Source: Acidobacteriota bacterium
Lineage (GTDB): Bacteria > Acidobacteriota > Vicinamibacteria > Marinacidobacterales > Marinacidobacteraceae
Direction: 5' to 3'
DNA: 64,000 nucleotides
Assembly (NCBI GenBank): GCA_022826825.1
Contig: JAJDUD010000024.1
Location: 62,001 to 126,000 of the forward strand
Made by a program: the position numbers and the translations under genes. Below, piece by piece: positions 54,996-64,000 of this stretch. The notes beneath the pieces are model-generated. The model worked only from the letters and a program-made list of their open reading frames with translations, was not told where the DNA came from and did no database searches. Position 1 is the stretch's first letter. The number at the start of each line of letters is the position of its first letter.

Positions 54996-56189
54996 TCACT
55001 GCTGCTGGTTGTCGGCGGTGGCGAGGCCGAGCACTTCGGCGAAGACCGCGGTCGCGCGCTGCATCTCCTCGAGGGTGCCGATCGAGATGCGGGCGTGGGT
55101 GTCCTCGTAGGGAGGGAAGTCCCGCCCCACCATGATGCCCCGCTCGGCGCAGGCCTCGCGGAACTCCTTCGCCGGCCGGCCGATGTTCACGAAGATGAAG
55201 TTCGTGTTGCTGGGGACCGGATCGAGGCCGTGCCCCGAGAAGAAGTCATGGGTGAGCTTGCGGGCCGCTTCGTTCCGCTGGATTTCCTTCTTGATGTAGT
55301 CCGGGTCCTCCAGCGATCCCATCGCCGCGGCGATGGAGAGGACGGAGGTTCCGAACGTGAGCTGCAGCGGCGCGAGCTTCGCGATGGTGCCGGCCTGGCC
55401 GAAGCCGTAGCCGACCCTGAGGCCGGCCATCCCGAAAGCCTTCGAGAACGTCCGCGCCACGAACACGTCGCGGTGTTCCATCGCGAGTCCGGCGCCGGTG
55501 TCGAAGCCGGGATGCGAGGCGTAGTCGTAGTAGGCCTCGTCGAGCAGGATGGCGGTGTACGGCGATTCCTTCTTGACGAAGTTCACGAAGTCCGTCACGT
55601 CGGCGAGCGAATGGACGGTGCCGGTGGGGTTGTTCGGGTTGCACAGGAAGACGAGCCCGGCGCCGATCGCCGCTCCCGCCATCTTGTCGAGGTCGAGTCC
55701 CAGACCGCCGGTCAGGGGGAGGGCCTTGACCTGGGCGCCGAAGTAGCGGGCCGCCCGTACCGGGCTCTCGTAGGAGCACTCCGCGGTGACCAGCGGCCGG
55801 TCGGGGCCGGTGTAGGTACGGACGGCGGTCCGCAGAATCTCTCCGGACCCTGCCGACAGCACCACATTGTCGGCCTTGCCCCCGAACATTCCCCCGATCT
55901 TGTTGCGGAGGTCGGTCCCGCTGACCTGCGCGTTCATCGGGTAGCGCATGATGGAACCGTACGCTTCCCGGAGCGCCGCCACCGCGGAAGGTCCCGGTCC
56001 GAGCGGGTTCTCGTTGCTGCTGATCCGGATTTCGTCGTCCTCGGGGGGAGGGACGAAAACCGGCCCGCCCCGGAAACCGTTCTCGGCTTCCCAGGCCTCC
56101 CGGCCCCGGGCGCTGATCGCATGGAGGGAGGCGGCGCTGCCCGCCCCGGCGGGCGCCAGACTGAGGAAACTGCGACGCGTGGTCTTCAT
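54996..56189 (-). CDS. class I/II PLP aminotransferase (HisC-like) with Tat leader, tandem paralogue
   Basis: MKTTRRSFLSLAPAGAGSAASL; SSNENPLGPGPSAV; FLCNPNNPTGTV; ILLDEAYYDYASHPGF; ARTFSKAFGMAGLRVGYGF. Confidence 0.9.
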   Translation of the reverse strand: MKTTRRSFLSLAPAGAGSAASLHAISARGREAWEAENGFRGGPVFVPPPEDDEIRISSNENPLGPGPSAVAALREAYGSIMRYPMNAQVSGTDLRNKIGGMFGGKADNVVLSAGSGEILRTAVRTYTGPDRPLVTAECSYESPVRAARYFGAQVKALPLTGGLGLDLDKMAGAAIGAGLVFLCNPNNPTGTVHSLADVTDFVNFVKKESPYTAILLDEAYYDYASHPGFDTGAGLAMEHRDVFVARTFSKAFGMAGLRVGYGFGQAGTIAKLAPLQLTFGTSVLSIAAAMGSLEDPDYIKKEIQRNEAARKLTHDFFSGHGLDPVPSNTNFIFVNIGRPAKEFREACAERGIMVGRDFPPYEDTHARISIGTLEEMQRATAVFAEVLGLATADNQQQ

Positions 56190-56344
56190 CGGGGTTCTCC
56201 CTGATCGTGTGGGTGCTCGGGTTTCGCGAGCGTCTGCGGAGTGACGGTCGGCGCGTTCGCCAGTACCTTTCCTGCCATCAAATGTGTTCGCGGGGAGCGT
56301 ATCCGCTGGATGAGATACGCCGCAACCCCTCGCGGTGTTCCGGA

Positions 56345-56860
56345 TCAGTGGATCATCAGGTCGGTGACGAGCGCGGTGTTCCCCCACTGCATCTTGAGGG
56401 TGCCGTTCATCCCGTCCGCCATCAGGCTGATCGTGAACATCTCCGCGGAGTCGTCCGTCGTTTCGACCTTCAGCGGCGCGCTGAAGAGGTCCTTCTCCGG
56501 ATCGTGCGCGAGGCCGGGCTGTCCGGTCTCGCTGTTGACGAGCAGGTCCCAGCCGTCGTCGGTCTTCTTGGCGAACAGGCTGTAGGCGCCGGCAGCCGCC
56601 ATGTTGGCGCCGATCATCAGGTCGCCCTCGCTGGTGATGGTGGTGGCGTTCTCCGAACCGAGCCGCCACACCATCCCGGGAGTGACCTGCGCGAGCATGT
56701 CCCGCCCGTTCAGGCTCGGCCGGCCGTACTCCACGGTCACCGCCTTGCCGTTGAAGGTCGCCTCGGCCTTGCCGCGCGGGTTGTGCGCGAACGCGATCGC
56801 GGCGACCGCCAGGGCGGCGGTGAGTACGGGAACCAGTCGGTGCTTGGGGAATTGGGTCAT
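56345..56860 (-). CDS. DUF2911 exported protein
   Basis: Signal peptide; ATFNGKAVTVEYGRPSLNGRDMLAQVTPGMVWRLGSENATTITSEGDLMIG. Confidence 0.85.
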   Translation of the reverse strand: MTQFPKHRLVPVLTAALAVAAIAFAHNPRGKAEATFNGKAVTVEYGRPSLNGRDMLAQVTPGMVWRLGSENATTITSEGDLMIGANMAAAGAYSLFAKKTDDGWDLLVNSETGQPGLAHDPEKDLFSAPLKVETTDDSAEMFTISLMADGMNGTLKMQWGNTALVTDLMIH

Positions 56861-56997
56861 GGGACGCGTCCTCCGGCGGCGATTCTAGCGACGGTTCGCG
56901 GACGTTCCGTTGCGGCGTTCGCGGACGGCGCGGTAGGCTCACTCGTGAGGGGAGCCGGTTCGTGTTCGCGCGCACTCCGGAACCCCCGCCGCTGCCC

Positions 56998-59148
56998 ATG
57001 AAATCCCGTTGCCGCCGCCTGCCGTTCACGTTGCCGGCCGCCGGGCTCGCCCTGCTTGCCTGCTCCCTCGCCGGAGCCGACGAGCGCGTGGACCGCCTGC
57101 CCGAGGAGCATCGCGTCTGGCTCGAAGAGGAGGTGGTCTACATCATCACCGAGGCCGAACGGGAGGTGTTCCTCGGGGTGGAGGGATTCGAGGAACGCGA
57201 ACACTTCATCGAGGCGTTCTGGCAGCGGCGGGATCCCGTGCCGGCGACGAAGGAGAACGAGTTCAGGACCGAGCACTACGAGCGGCTCGATTACGCGAAC
57301 CGGTTCCTGGGGCGGGATGCCCCCCGGCCGGGTTGGCAGACGGACCGGGGCCGGTTCTGGATCATCCTCGGCAAGCCGCGTACGCGGGAGCAGTTCGACG
57401 GCCGGAACGAGATCGTGAGCGCGGATCTGTGGATCTACCAGGGGGACACCAGGCTCGGCCTGCCCCCCCGGTTCAACCTCCTCTTCTTCAAGAAGGAGGA
57501 CATCGGCGAATACGAGCTCTATCACCCCATGTCGGACGGGCCGGACCGGCTCGTGCGCCGCGGCGAGCTGCTCCGCAACCGGCAGCACCACGCGGTGGAC
57601 ATCCTGGAGATCGTCTCCATGGATCTCGCCCGCGCCAGCCTGGTGGTGGACCTCACGGATCCGCAGGCCGACTTCCTCTCCGCGACCAACACGATCGCAC
57701 CGCGGCTCGACACCGTTCGGCCCTCCATGAGCGTGGACAAGAACTTCATCGACATCGAGGAGTCCCCGTACAAGCTCGTGGATCTGGAGGAGATCGAGGG
57801 GTATCTCCGCTACGGAGACCGGGTCACCGCGGAGTACTCGTTCCGGTACGTGAAGAGCGAGGCGGACTTCCGGGTGCTCCTGGGACCTCGGAACACCCCC
57901 TTCATTCACTACAGCGTGAAGCTTGCTCCGGAAGACTTCGCCCTCGAGTTCGACGACCGGGAGAACCTCTACCAGACGACGCTCGACATCGACCTCGAAT
58001 TGCGGACGCTCGAGGGGCGACTGATCGCGATGCAGCGGAACGAACCCCAGATCCGCCTCACCGAGAGCCAGCACCTGGACGCGGGCCGCAGCCCGTTCGC
58101 CTATCGCGACAACCTCCCGGTGATCCCCGGGGAGTACGAGGTGAGCGTGGTCGTCCGGAACCGCGCCACCCAGCAGTACACGGTAGCGAGCGCCGAGGTC
58201 CGGGTGCCCGCGACCGGAGCGGGTTCCGTCGGGCTGGCGGACCTCGTGCTGGCCTACCGGGTGGATCTGGAGCCCGACCTCACCACCGGGCTTCGCTTCG
58301 GAACCTTCCAGTTCGGTTCGTCGGTCATGGAACCCTCGATCGGGGGTGTGTTTTCGACCAGCGACACGCTGAGCGTCGCGGCACAGCCGGTGAACGCGGC
58401 GAATGGGCACCAGGTACGGCTCTGGATCGTGCCGGACACGGCCGTGACCGGGGAGACGGCGGCCCCGGCCGCGCCGCTCGTGGAACGGACCGTCCCGGCG
58501 GGAACCGCCGCCGACCCACCCATCGTGGACATTCCGCTGGCGGGTGTCGGGTCGGGCAGGTACCGGCTGGTGGCCGACCTGCTGGACAGCGCCGGCAAGG
58601 TCGTGGCCTCCCGGGAGGCGCCTGTGCTGGTCTCACCGCGCGCCGCCGTGGACCGACCCGGCTTCATCGTCAGGCGCTCTTTTGCCAGCCACGTTCCCGG
58701 ATTGCTCGCGTTCGCGCTCGGCGACCAGTTCATGGCCCACGGACGGATTCCGGAAGCCACCGTCGCGTTCCGCGAGGCGACCGCGAACCCGGATCTGCCG
58801 ATGGCGCGCTGGAAGCTCGCCAGCGCGCTGCTCTTCACCGGGCAGGCGAACGAGGCGCTCGATCTGCTGCTCCCGATCGAGACGGACTACCCGAACGAGA
58901 TCGAGGTGGCCGAGGGAGTGGGCTTCGCCTACTACATTCGGGGTGAGTGTGACGAGGCGCTGCCGCGGCTCGAGCATGCCCTCAGCCTGCGGGCGGCGGA
59001 CCCGTCGCTCCTGAACGCGCTGGGCGACTGCCACGAACAAGTCGGCGACGGCGAGCGGGCGCGGGAGATGTTCGAGCGTTCGCTGGAACTGAATCCCGGC
59101 CAGCAAGGCGTTCGGGACCGCCTCGCGGGGCTCGGCGATCCGCGCTGA
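56998..59148 (+). CDS. GWxTD-domain protein with C-terminal TPR
   Basis: FIEAFWQRRDPVPATKENEFRTEHYERLDYANRFLG...PGWQTDRGRFWIILGKP; C-terminal TPR-like repeats. Confidence 0.88.
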   Translation: MKSRCRRLPFTLPAAGLALLACSLAGADERVDRLPEEHRVWLEEEVVYIITEAEREVFLGVEGFEEREHFIEAFWQRRDPVPATKENEFRTEHYERLDYANRFLGRDAPRPGWQTDRGRFWIILGKPRTREQFDGRNEIVSADLWIYQGDTRLGLPPRFNLLFFKKEDIGEYELYHPMSDGPDRLVRRGELLRNRQHHAVDILEIVSMDLARASLVVDLTDPQADFLSATNTIAPRLDTVRPSMSVDKNFIDIEESPYKLVDLEEIEGYLRYGDRVTAEYSFRYVKSEADFRVLLGPRNTPFIHYSVKLAPEDFALEFDDRENLYQTTLDIDLELRTLEGRLIAMQRNEPQIRLTESQHLDAGRSPFAYRDNLPVIPGEYEVSVVVRNRATQQYTVASAEVRVPATGAGSVGLADLVLAYRVDLEPDLTTGLRFGTFQFGSSVMEPSIGGVFSTSDTLSVAAQPVNAANGHQVRLWIVPDTAVTGETAAPAAPLVERTVPAGTAADPPIVDIPLAGVGSGRYRLVADLLDSAGKVVASREAPVLVSPRAAVDRPGFIVRRSFASHVPGLLAFALGDQFMAHGRIPEATVAFREATANPDLPMARWKLASALLFTGQANEALDLLLPIETDYPNEIEVAEGVGFAYYIRGECDEALPRLEHALSLRAADPSLLNALGDCHEQVGDGERAREMFERSLELNPGQQGVRDRLAGLGDPR

Positions 59149-59184
59149 TCTCCCGGCCCCCACGGACGGGATGGCCATCCCCTG

Positions 59185-60117
59185 ATGGGCCCGGAACCTG
59201 ATCCGCTGCCCGAGGAAAAACCCTTTCGCAAGGACGTTCTCCTCGCGCCGCTGACGACGCTCGGGCTGGGTGGACCGGCCGACTGGTTCGTCGAGGCCCG
59301 GAGCGAAGCGGAACTCCGGGGGGCCCTCGCCGCGGCGCGGGAGAGTGGGTTGCCGGTCACCCTGCTCGGGGGCGGGTCCAACGTGCTGGTGTCCGATGGA
59401 GGAGTCCGCGGCCTGGTGGTCCGGGTGAGGGGAGGCAGCGCCCGGCAGGTGGACAGCGGGACCGTCCGGGCCTTCGCCGGCATGACCGTGAACGGGCTGG
59501 TTCGCTGGTGCATCCAGCGAGGGCTTGCCGGTCTCGAGACCTGGGCGGGCACGCCGGGAACCGTCGGGGGCGCGATCCACGGGAACGCTCATTTCGGCGG
59601 CCGGGAGATGGGCGAGCTGGTGATGGGTCTTCGCGTCGCGGACGACGCGGGAAGAGTTGAGAACGTCCGCGCGGAAGCGGTGCAGTTCGGTCCCGGGGGC
59701 ATCGCCCTCGCCGGGCGGGGACGCGTCCTGCTCTCGGCCGACTTCGGGGTGCAGCCGCAAGACCCGGCTGTCCTGCGCCGGCGGGCCCGGGCGTCCCTCG
59801 CGTTCAGGAAACGGACCCAGCCGCTCGCCTTGCCCAGCGCCGGCTGCGCCTTCAGGAACCCCGATCCCGAGGGAGCCTCCCTGCCGTCCGGCGTTCCCTG
59901 CGCCGCCGGCGCCCTGCTCGACCGGGCCGGGATGAAGGGCGTCGCGGTCGGCGGCGCCCGGGTGTCGGAGGTCCATGCGAACTTCCTGACCGCCGGGCCG
60001 GGCGCCACCGCGGCCGACGTGCATCGGCTGCTCGGAATCTGCCAGGCGGCCGTGAAGGCGGCCTTCGGGGTGAAGCTCGTGCCCGAACTGGTCCTGCTGG
60101 GAGACTTCCCGTCTTGA
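59185..60117 (+). CDS. murB: UDP-N-acetylenolpyruvoylglucosamine reductase
   Basis: APLTTLGLGGPADWFVEARSEAEL, LLGGGSNVLVSDGGVRGLVV, GLETWAGTPGTVGGAIHGNAHFGG, PSAGCAFRNP. Confidence 0.95.
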   Translation: MGPEPDPLPEEKPFRKDVLLAPLTTLGLGGPADWFVEARSEAELRGALAAARESGLPVTLLGGGSNVLVSDGGVRGLVVRVRGGSARQVDSGTVRAFAGMTVNGLVRWCIQRGLAGLETWAGTPGTVGGAIHGNAHFGGREMGELVMGLRVADDAGRVENVRAEAVQFGPGGIALAGRGRVLLSADFGVQPQDPAVLRRRARASLAFRKRTQPLALPSAGCAFRNPDPEGASLPSGVPCAAGALLDRAGMKGVAVGGARVSEVHANFLTAGPGATAADVHRLLGICQAAVKAAFGVKLVPELVLLGDFPS

Positions 60118-61400
60118 TCCGGGAAGCGCCGCCGCCGACCACCCTGATCGTCGAAGGCGGCGCCCGGTTGGAGGGCAGGGTGACGGTGGAGGGAAACAAG
60201 AACGCGGCGCTGCCGCTCCTTGCCGCCTGCCTCCTGACCGACGAGTGGTGCGAACTCCGAAACATGCCCGACATTCGGGACGCCGTCACCATGGCCGGGG
60301 TCCTCGAGGGCCTGGGGGCCGAAGTCGAAGGGGTCGGGACGGATCGGGTGCGGGTCCGCGCGGCGGACATCCGGAATGAGGAACCCGACCCCACGGGCGT
60401 GGGGCGGCTCCGTGGCTCGGTGCTCCTCGCGGCGCCCATCCTGGCGCGCCGGGGCCGGGTGCAGATGGGAGAGCCGGGAGGAGACTTCGCGGGACGCCGG
60501 GGCTTCGAGGTGCACCTTGCCGCGCTCCGCGCGCTGGGAGTGCGGGAGGTGGAAGGACCGGGTCGCCAGCTCGAGGCGCCCGAGGGACTGCGGGGAGCCT
60601 CGTTCTATCTTGAAGAGGCCTCCGTGACGGGGACGGAAACGGCCCTCCTGGCCGCGGCCGGTGCGGAAGGAGTCTCGGAGATTCGCCATGCGGCCTGCGA
60701 GCCGCACGTCGTCGAGCTCTGTGGGTTCCTGCAAGAGATGGGGGTGCACATCGAGGGAGCCGGCACCCCGACCCTCCGGGTCGCGGGGACGCGGCGGCGA
60801 AGAGGCGCGTCCTGGACCCTTTCGGGAGACTTCGTGGAGGCCGGGAGCTGGGCGGCGGTGGCCGCGCTGACCGGGGGAACGGTGGAGATTCAGGGGGCCC
60901 GGACGGTGGACCTGGAGCCGATCACCGCGGTCCTCGGCCGGCTCGGTGTCGTTCTTCGGCAAGGCGACGATCGCCTGCTGGTCGAGCCTTCGCGGCTGCA
61001 CGCGGCGCGCCGCATCACCACCGCCCCGTGGCCGGGCTTCCCGAGCGACATGGTGAGCCTCACGACGGTGCTGGCGACGGCCGCCGAAGGCGCGACCCTC
61101 GTCCACGACTGGATGTACGAACTGCGCCTGTTCTCCCTCGAACAGTTGATCGGGATGGGAGCGGACATGTTTCTCTGCGATCCACACCGCGTCATCGTCA
61201 CGGGTCCCAGCCGGCTTCGGGGCAGGGACCTCGACGCCCGCGACATCCGCTCGGGAATGGCGCTCATCGCGGCGGCCCTCGCCGCTTCCGGCGAGAGCCG
61301 CATCACGCCGCTCGAGACGGTGCAGCGGGGCTATTCGGACCTGCCGGCGAAACTGCGTTCGCTGGGCGCCACGGTGGATGTCCGCAGCGCGTCAGCCTGA
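60114..61400 (+). CDS. murA: UDP-N-acetylglucosamine 1-carboxyvinyltransferase with Asp at the fosfomycin-target Cys position
   Basis: VEGNKNAALPLLAACLLTDE, LRGSVLLAAPILARRGRVQMGEPGGDFAGRRGFEVHL, PGFPSDMVSLTTVLA, DIRSGMALIAAALAASGES; overlaps murB end. Confidence 0.9.
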   Translation: MIREAPPPTTLIVEGGARLEGRVTVEGNKNAALPLLAACLLTDEWCELRNMPDIRDAVTMAGVLEGLGAEVEGVGTDRVRVRAADIRNEEPDPTGVGRLRGSVLLAAPILARRGRVQMGEPGGDFAGRRGFEVHLAALRALGVREVEGPGRQLEAPEGLRGASFYLEEASVTGTETALLAAAGAEGVSEIRHAACEPHVVELCGFLQEMGVHIEGAGTPTLRVAGTRRRRGASWTLSGDFVEAGSWAAVAALTGGTVEIQGARTVDLEPITAVLGRLGVVLRQGDDRLLVEPSRLHAARRITTAPWPGFPSDMVSLTTVLATAAEGATLVHDWMYELRLFSLEQLIGMGADMFLCDPHRVIVTGPSRLRGRDLDARDIRSGMALIAAALAASGESRITPLETVQRGYSDLPAKLRSLGATVDVRSASA

Positions 61401-63515
61401 CCCCGTCAGGTAGCGCTCCTGAAACTTCCGGATCGCCGGGAGGAGCGGCTGGCGGTCGTGGAGGGTGCCCGCGAACAGGTCGCCGAGCCGGTCGAGGCGC
61501 TCGGGCAGGCTGACGATCGTGAAGCGCCCGGGATGAAGGTCCCCATCGAGTTCGTCCCAGTCCAGCGGCGTCGAGACCGACGCCGCGGGTACGGGACGGA
61601 CGGCGTAGGGAGGGACCACGGTCTGTCCGCGCCGGTTCTGCAGGAAGTCGAGGTAAACCCGCCCCCGCCGCCGGGAGGTGGTTCGTTCCACGGTCGCGAT
61701 CTCCCGGTGTTCCCCGGCGACATGGGTGGAAACGGCCTCCGCGAACTGCCGGACCACGTCGTAGGGATACACCGGTTCCAGGGGAACGTAGATGTGGAGC
61801 CCGGTAGCGCCCGACGTCTTCAGGTAGGGACGGAGCCCGATCCCGCGGAGCACCTTGCCGAACGCGCGGGCGAGGCGCACCACGTCGCTGAACGGCCCGC
61901 CGCCGGGGTCGAGGTCGAAGACCGCCCAGTCGGGGGTGTCCCGCCGGGTCCGCCGCGAAAGCCAGGGATGGATGTCGATGCTCCCCAGGTTGGCGGCGTA
62001 GAGGAGCGCCGCCGCGTCGTTGACGACGAGGTAGCGGATGGTCTCGCCCCGGTGTCCCGAAGGGATCTCCTCGCTGACGATCCAGTCCGGCGTGTGGTCC
62101 GGCAGGTCCTTCTGGTAGAAGGCCTTGCCCCCCACGCCGTCGGGGTAGCGGAGCAGGTGCGAGGGCCGCTCGTGCAGGTACGGCAGGAGGTGTTCGGCGA
62201 CCCGGTCGTAGTAGCGGATCAGGTCTCCCTTGGTGTATCCGTGATCGGGCCAGAACACCTTGTCGAGGTTCGTGAAGTGGAGCGGCTGCGCGGACTCCCG
62301 CACCGCCCGCTGACGCGAGAGGCCCGCCAGCAGGTGCTCGGAGGGGTCCGGGGTCTCGGTACCGCGTGAGGGGATGCGCAGGCAGTCCGGACCGGGCGCC
62401 CGCTCGCCGGCGAGAGTCCCGGCGGCGGGATAGGCGGCGCCGCCGCGGCGGGCGATGGTTCCCGGCAGCCCCGCCGCTTCGCAGGCCGCGTGGAACTCCT
62501 CCCCCCGGACCGCCACGTGCTCCCCGAAGAGGAGGGTCCTGCCGGACGGCAACAGGGTGGAGAGCAGCTCCTTGCGTTCGAGCAGCGGGACGTTGCGCAC
62601 GTCCCATTCCTCATAGCGGAGCAGGTCGTTCAGATAGAGCGAGACCGGAATCGACGGATCTCCGCCGAGCCGCACCGCGAGGCGCTCAGGTGAGGGCCTT
62701 TCGGCCTCGTCCGTGCTCACGAGGGTCCCGCTCAGGAGGAACTCCTCGGCGCGAACCGCCTCGGCCTCGGCCAGGAGCTCCGGCAGGTCGAGCCCGGCCC
62801 CGTCATCCGCCCGGGTCAGCCGAAGCTCCGCCCCGGAGCGTTCGAGGAAGACGGGAATGCCCCGGAGTTCCGGTTCGAAGATCCAGCCCTGGTCGGTGAA
62901 GGGCTCCCGCTCGCCCTCCGGCAGAACCGGAACCGGATCCGGTTCCCCGGTCCAGGGCGCGGCGCCCTTCAGGTCGAAGAAGGGTTGGCGCTCCGCGTCG
63001 GCGCGCGCGTAGCGGTCCCGCCCCTTGAACAGCAGCCATTCGTCCGGGCCCCGTTTCGTCTTCACCATGTGCCAGGCCCCGCGGAGCTTGCGGCCGGACA
63101 ACCGGAGCACGAGCTTCCCGGCTTCCACGCCGGCAGCCCCCTGGTCCTCGCCCCCTTCCGTGACCTGGTAGGTGCCCCGGTCCCAGATGCCCATGGTGCC
63201 GCCGCCGTACTCACCCTCGGGAATCACCCCTTCGAAGTGCGTGTAGGCCAGCGGGTGGTCTTCGGTCCGGACGGCGAGCTTTTTCACCTCGGGGTCGTAG
63301 GAAAAGCCCCGCGGGACCGCCCACGAGCGGAGTACGCCGTGCATTTCCAGCCTCAGGTCGTAGTGGAGGCGGCGGGCCTCGTGGCGGTGGACCACGAAGC
63401 GCCGACCCCCGGGCGGCCCGGCGTCCGCGGCGCCTCCCGCCGGGGGTTCGGGTGTCCGGCCGAAGTCCCGCTTCTCCTCGTACGCGGTGATCGTCCGGGA
63501 TCGCTTGTCGGGCAT
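61392..63515 (-). CDS. ligD: LigD-type NHEJ protein: phosphoesterase - degenerate ligase - polymerase/primase
   Basis: PE domain: FVVHRHEARRLHYDLRLEMHGVLRSWAVPRG, EGVIPEGEYGGGTMGIWD. POL domain: LTNLDKVFWPDHGYTKGDLIRYY-like, WAVFDLDPG, LKTSGATGLHIYVPL, ERTTSRRRGRVYLDFLQNRRGQTVVPPYAVRP. Confidence 0.9.
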   Translation of the reverse strand: MPDKRSRTITAYEEKRDFGRTPEPPAGGAADAGPPGGRRFVVHRHEARRLHYDLRLEMHGVLRSWAVPRGFSYDPEVKKLAVRTEDHPLAYTHFEGVIPEGEYGGGTMGIWDRGTYQVTEGGEDQGAAGVEAGKLVLRLSGRKLRGAWHMVKTKRGPDEWLLFKGRDRYARADAERQPFFDLKGAAPWTGEPDPVPVLPEGEREPFTDQGWIFEPELRGIPVFLERSGAELRLTRADDGAGLDLPELLAEAEAVRAEEFLLSGTLVSTDEAERPSPERLAVRLGGDPSIPVSLYLNDLLRYEEWDVRNVPLLERKELLSTLLPSGRTLLFGEHVAVRGEEFHAACEAAGLPGTIARRGGAAYPAAGTLAGERAPGPDCLRIPSRGTETPDPSEHLLAGLSRQRAVRESAQPLHFTNLDKVFWPDHGYTKGDLIRYYDRVAEHLLPYLHERPSHLLRYPDGVGGKAFYQKDLPDHTPDWIVSEEIPSGHRGETIRYLVVNDAAALLYAANLGSIDIHPWLSRRTRRDTPDWAVFDLDPGGGPFSDVVRLARAFGKVLRGIGLRPYLKTSGATGLHIYVPLEPVYPYDVVRQFAEAVSTHVAGEHREIATVERTTSRRRGRVYLDFLQNRRGQTVVPPYAVRPVPAASVSTPLDWDELDGDLHPGRFTIVSLPERLDRLGDLFAGTLHDRQPLLPAIRKFQERYLTGSG

Positions 63516-63830
63516 TGGGGGGCGCGTGGAGATCGCGTGGAGATCGCGTTCTGGCGGCTCTATTCTGGCGTCTCCGGGGTCAATTCCGGAGGCTCGCTGC
63601 CGTCCCGGATTTCGCGGCGGTATCCATCCTTGACAGCCGAACGAGGCGCGCTAATCTGCCGGTGCCCTGCCGGTTTCCCGCAATCGGCGTTTCGGGTGCG
63701 CTCGTCCCGTGCGCGGCTCCAGGGTCCGGGTTTCCGGGCCCACCTCCATCCGTCTCCTTCCTTCCTCACGGAGCCAGAACGGGACACCTTTCACGGCAGT
63801 TCCGGGAGTTGTGTCAGGGGGCCAACTGTT

Positions 63831-63895
63831 CGGGAACGCCGGCCGGTTCTCGCGGTAGCGGCCTCCCGACCGGCACAGCGGCGCGCCGCGCCGGA
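63831..63895 (+). repeat. diverged REP-like element R13
   Basis: cgggaacgccggccggttctcgcggtagcggcctcccgaccggcacagcggcgcgccgcgcc. Confidence 0.45.
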
Positions 63896-64000
63896 CGTGT
63901 CGCTGACGCGCGTGAAACGCACCCGGCAGACACCCGCGTTGCGCACCACGGGCGAAGTTGCCGTCTCCGGCGCGGGGGCGCCTCCCGCTCCGTCCCGGCG

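Noticed and set aside
60114-61400. Calling this gene aroA (EPSP synthase) because the MurA Cys loop is altered
   Set aside because: Overlaps murB and keeps MurA-type motifs (VEGNKNAALPLLAA, PGFPSDM); the Cys->Asp variant is known in MurA.

Overview
GC-rich chromosomal window from a soil or marine-type bacterium. The gene content (GWxTD, CehA-like, S9/M14 exported hydrolases, DUF2911/DUF4105) suggests Acidobacteriota or Gemmatimonadota, but the taxonomy is not proven. Most of the window is ordinary: pyk, cbs, ETF-QO, an aconitase-family enzyme, sppA, mtgA, mscS, apt, acyP, metB-like, ilvBNC, rpmB, murB-murA, ligD, and exported peptidases and oxidoreductases, plus tRNA-Val(CAC) and tRNA-Arg(CCT). 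The standout region is 49.0-52.1 kb. It holds two tandem rhodanese-domain genes whose ORFs are both cut by an in-frame TGA exactly at the catalytic cysteine of the CxxGxR loop. After each TGA the frame stays open and the two paralogues remain clearly alignable. Both have a similar GC stem-loop with its loop starting 21 nt after the TGA, as expected for a bacterial SECIS. I read them as two selenocysteine rhodaneses, one cytoplasmic and one predicted lipoprotein. They lie next to a divergent senA (EgtB/FGE-like) and senB (selenosugar synthase-like glycosyltransferase) pair, suggesting a compact selenium/selenoneine locus. Other notable items: a dispersed double-hairpin REP-like family (about 13 copies) with covarying stems; a tRNA-anchored tandem duplication; a MeaB-methylmalonyl-CoA epimerase fusion; a LigD with a degenerate ligase domain; a MurA with Cys->Asp; an ETF-QO missing one Fe-S cysteine; a domain-permuted aconitase; a decayed RelE toxin; and tandem Tat-leader PLP aminotransferases. 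No CRISPR, rRNA, prophage or intact transposase was seen.
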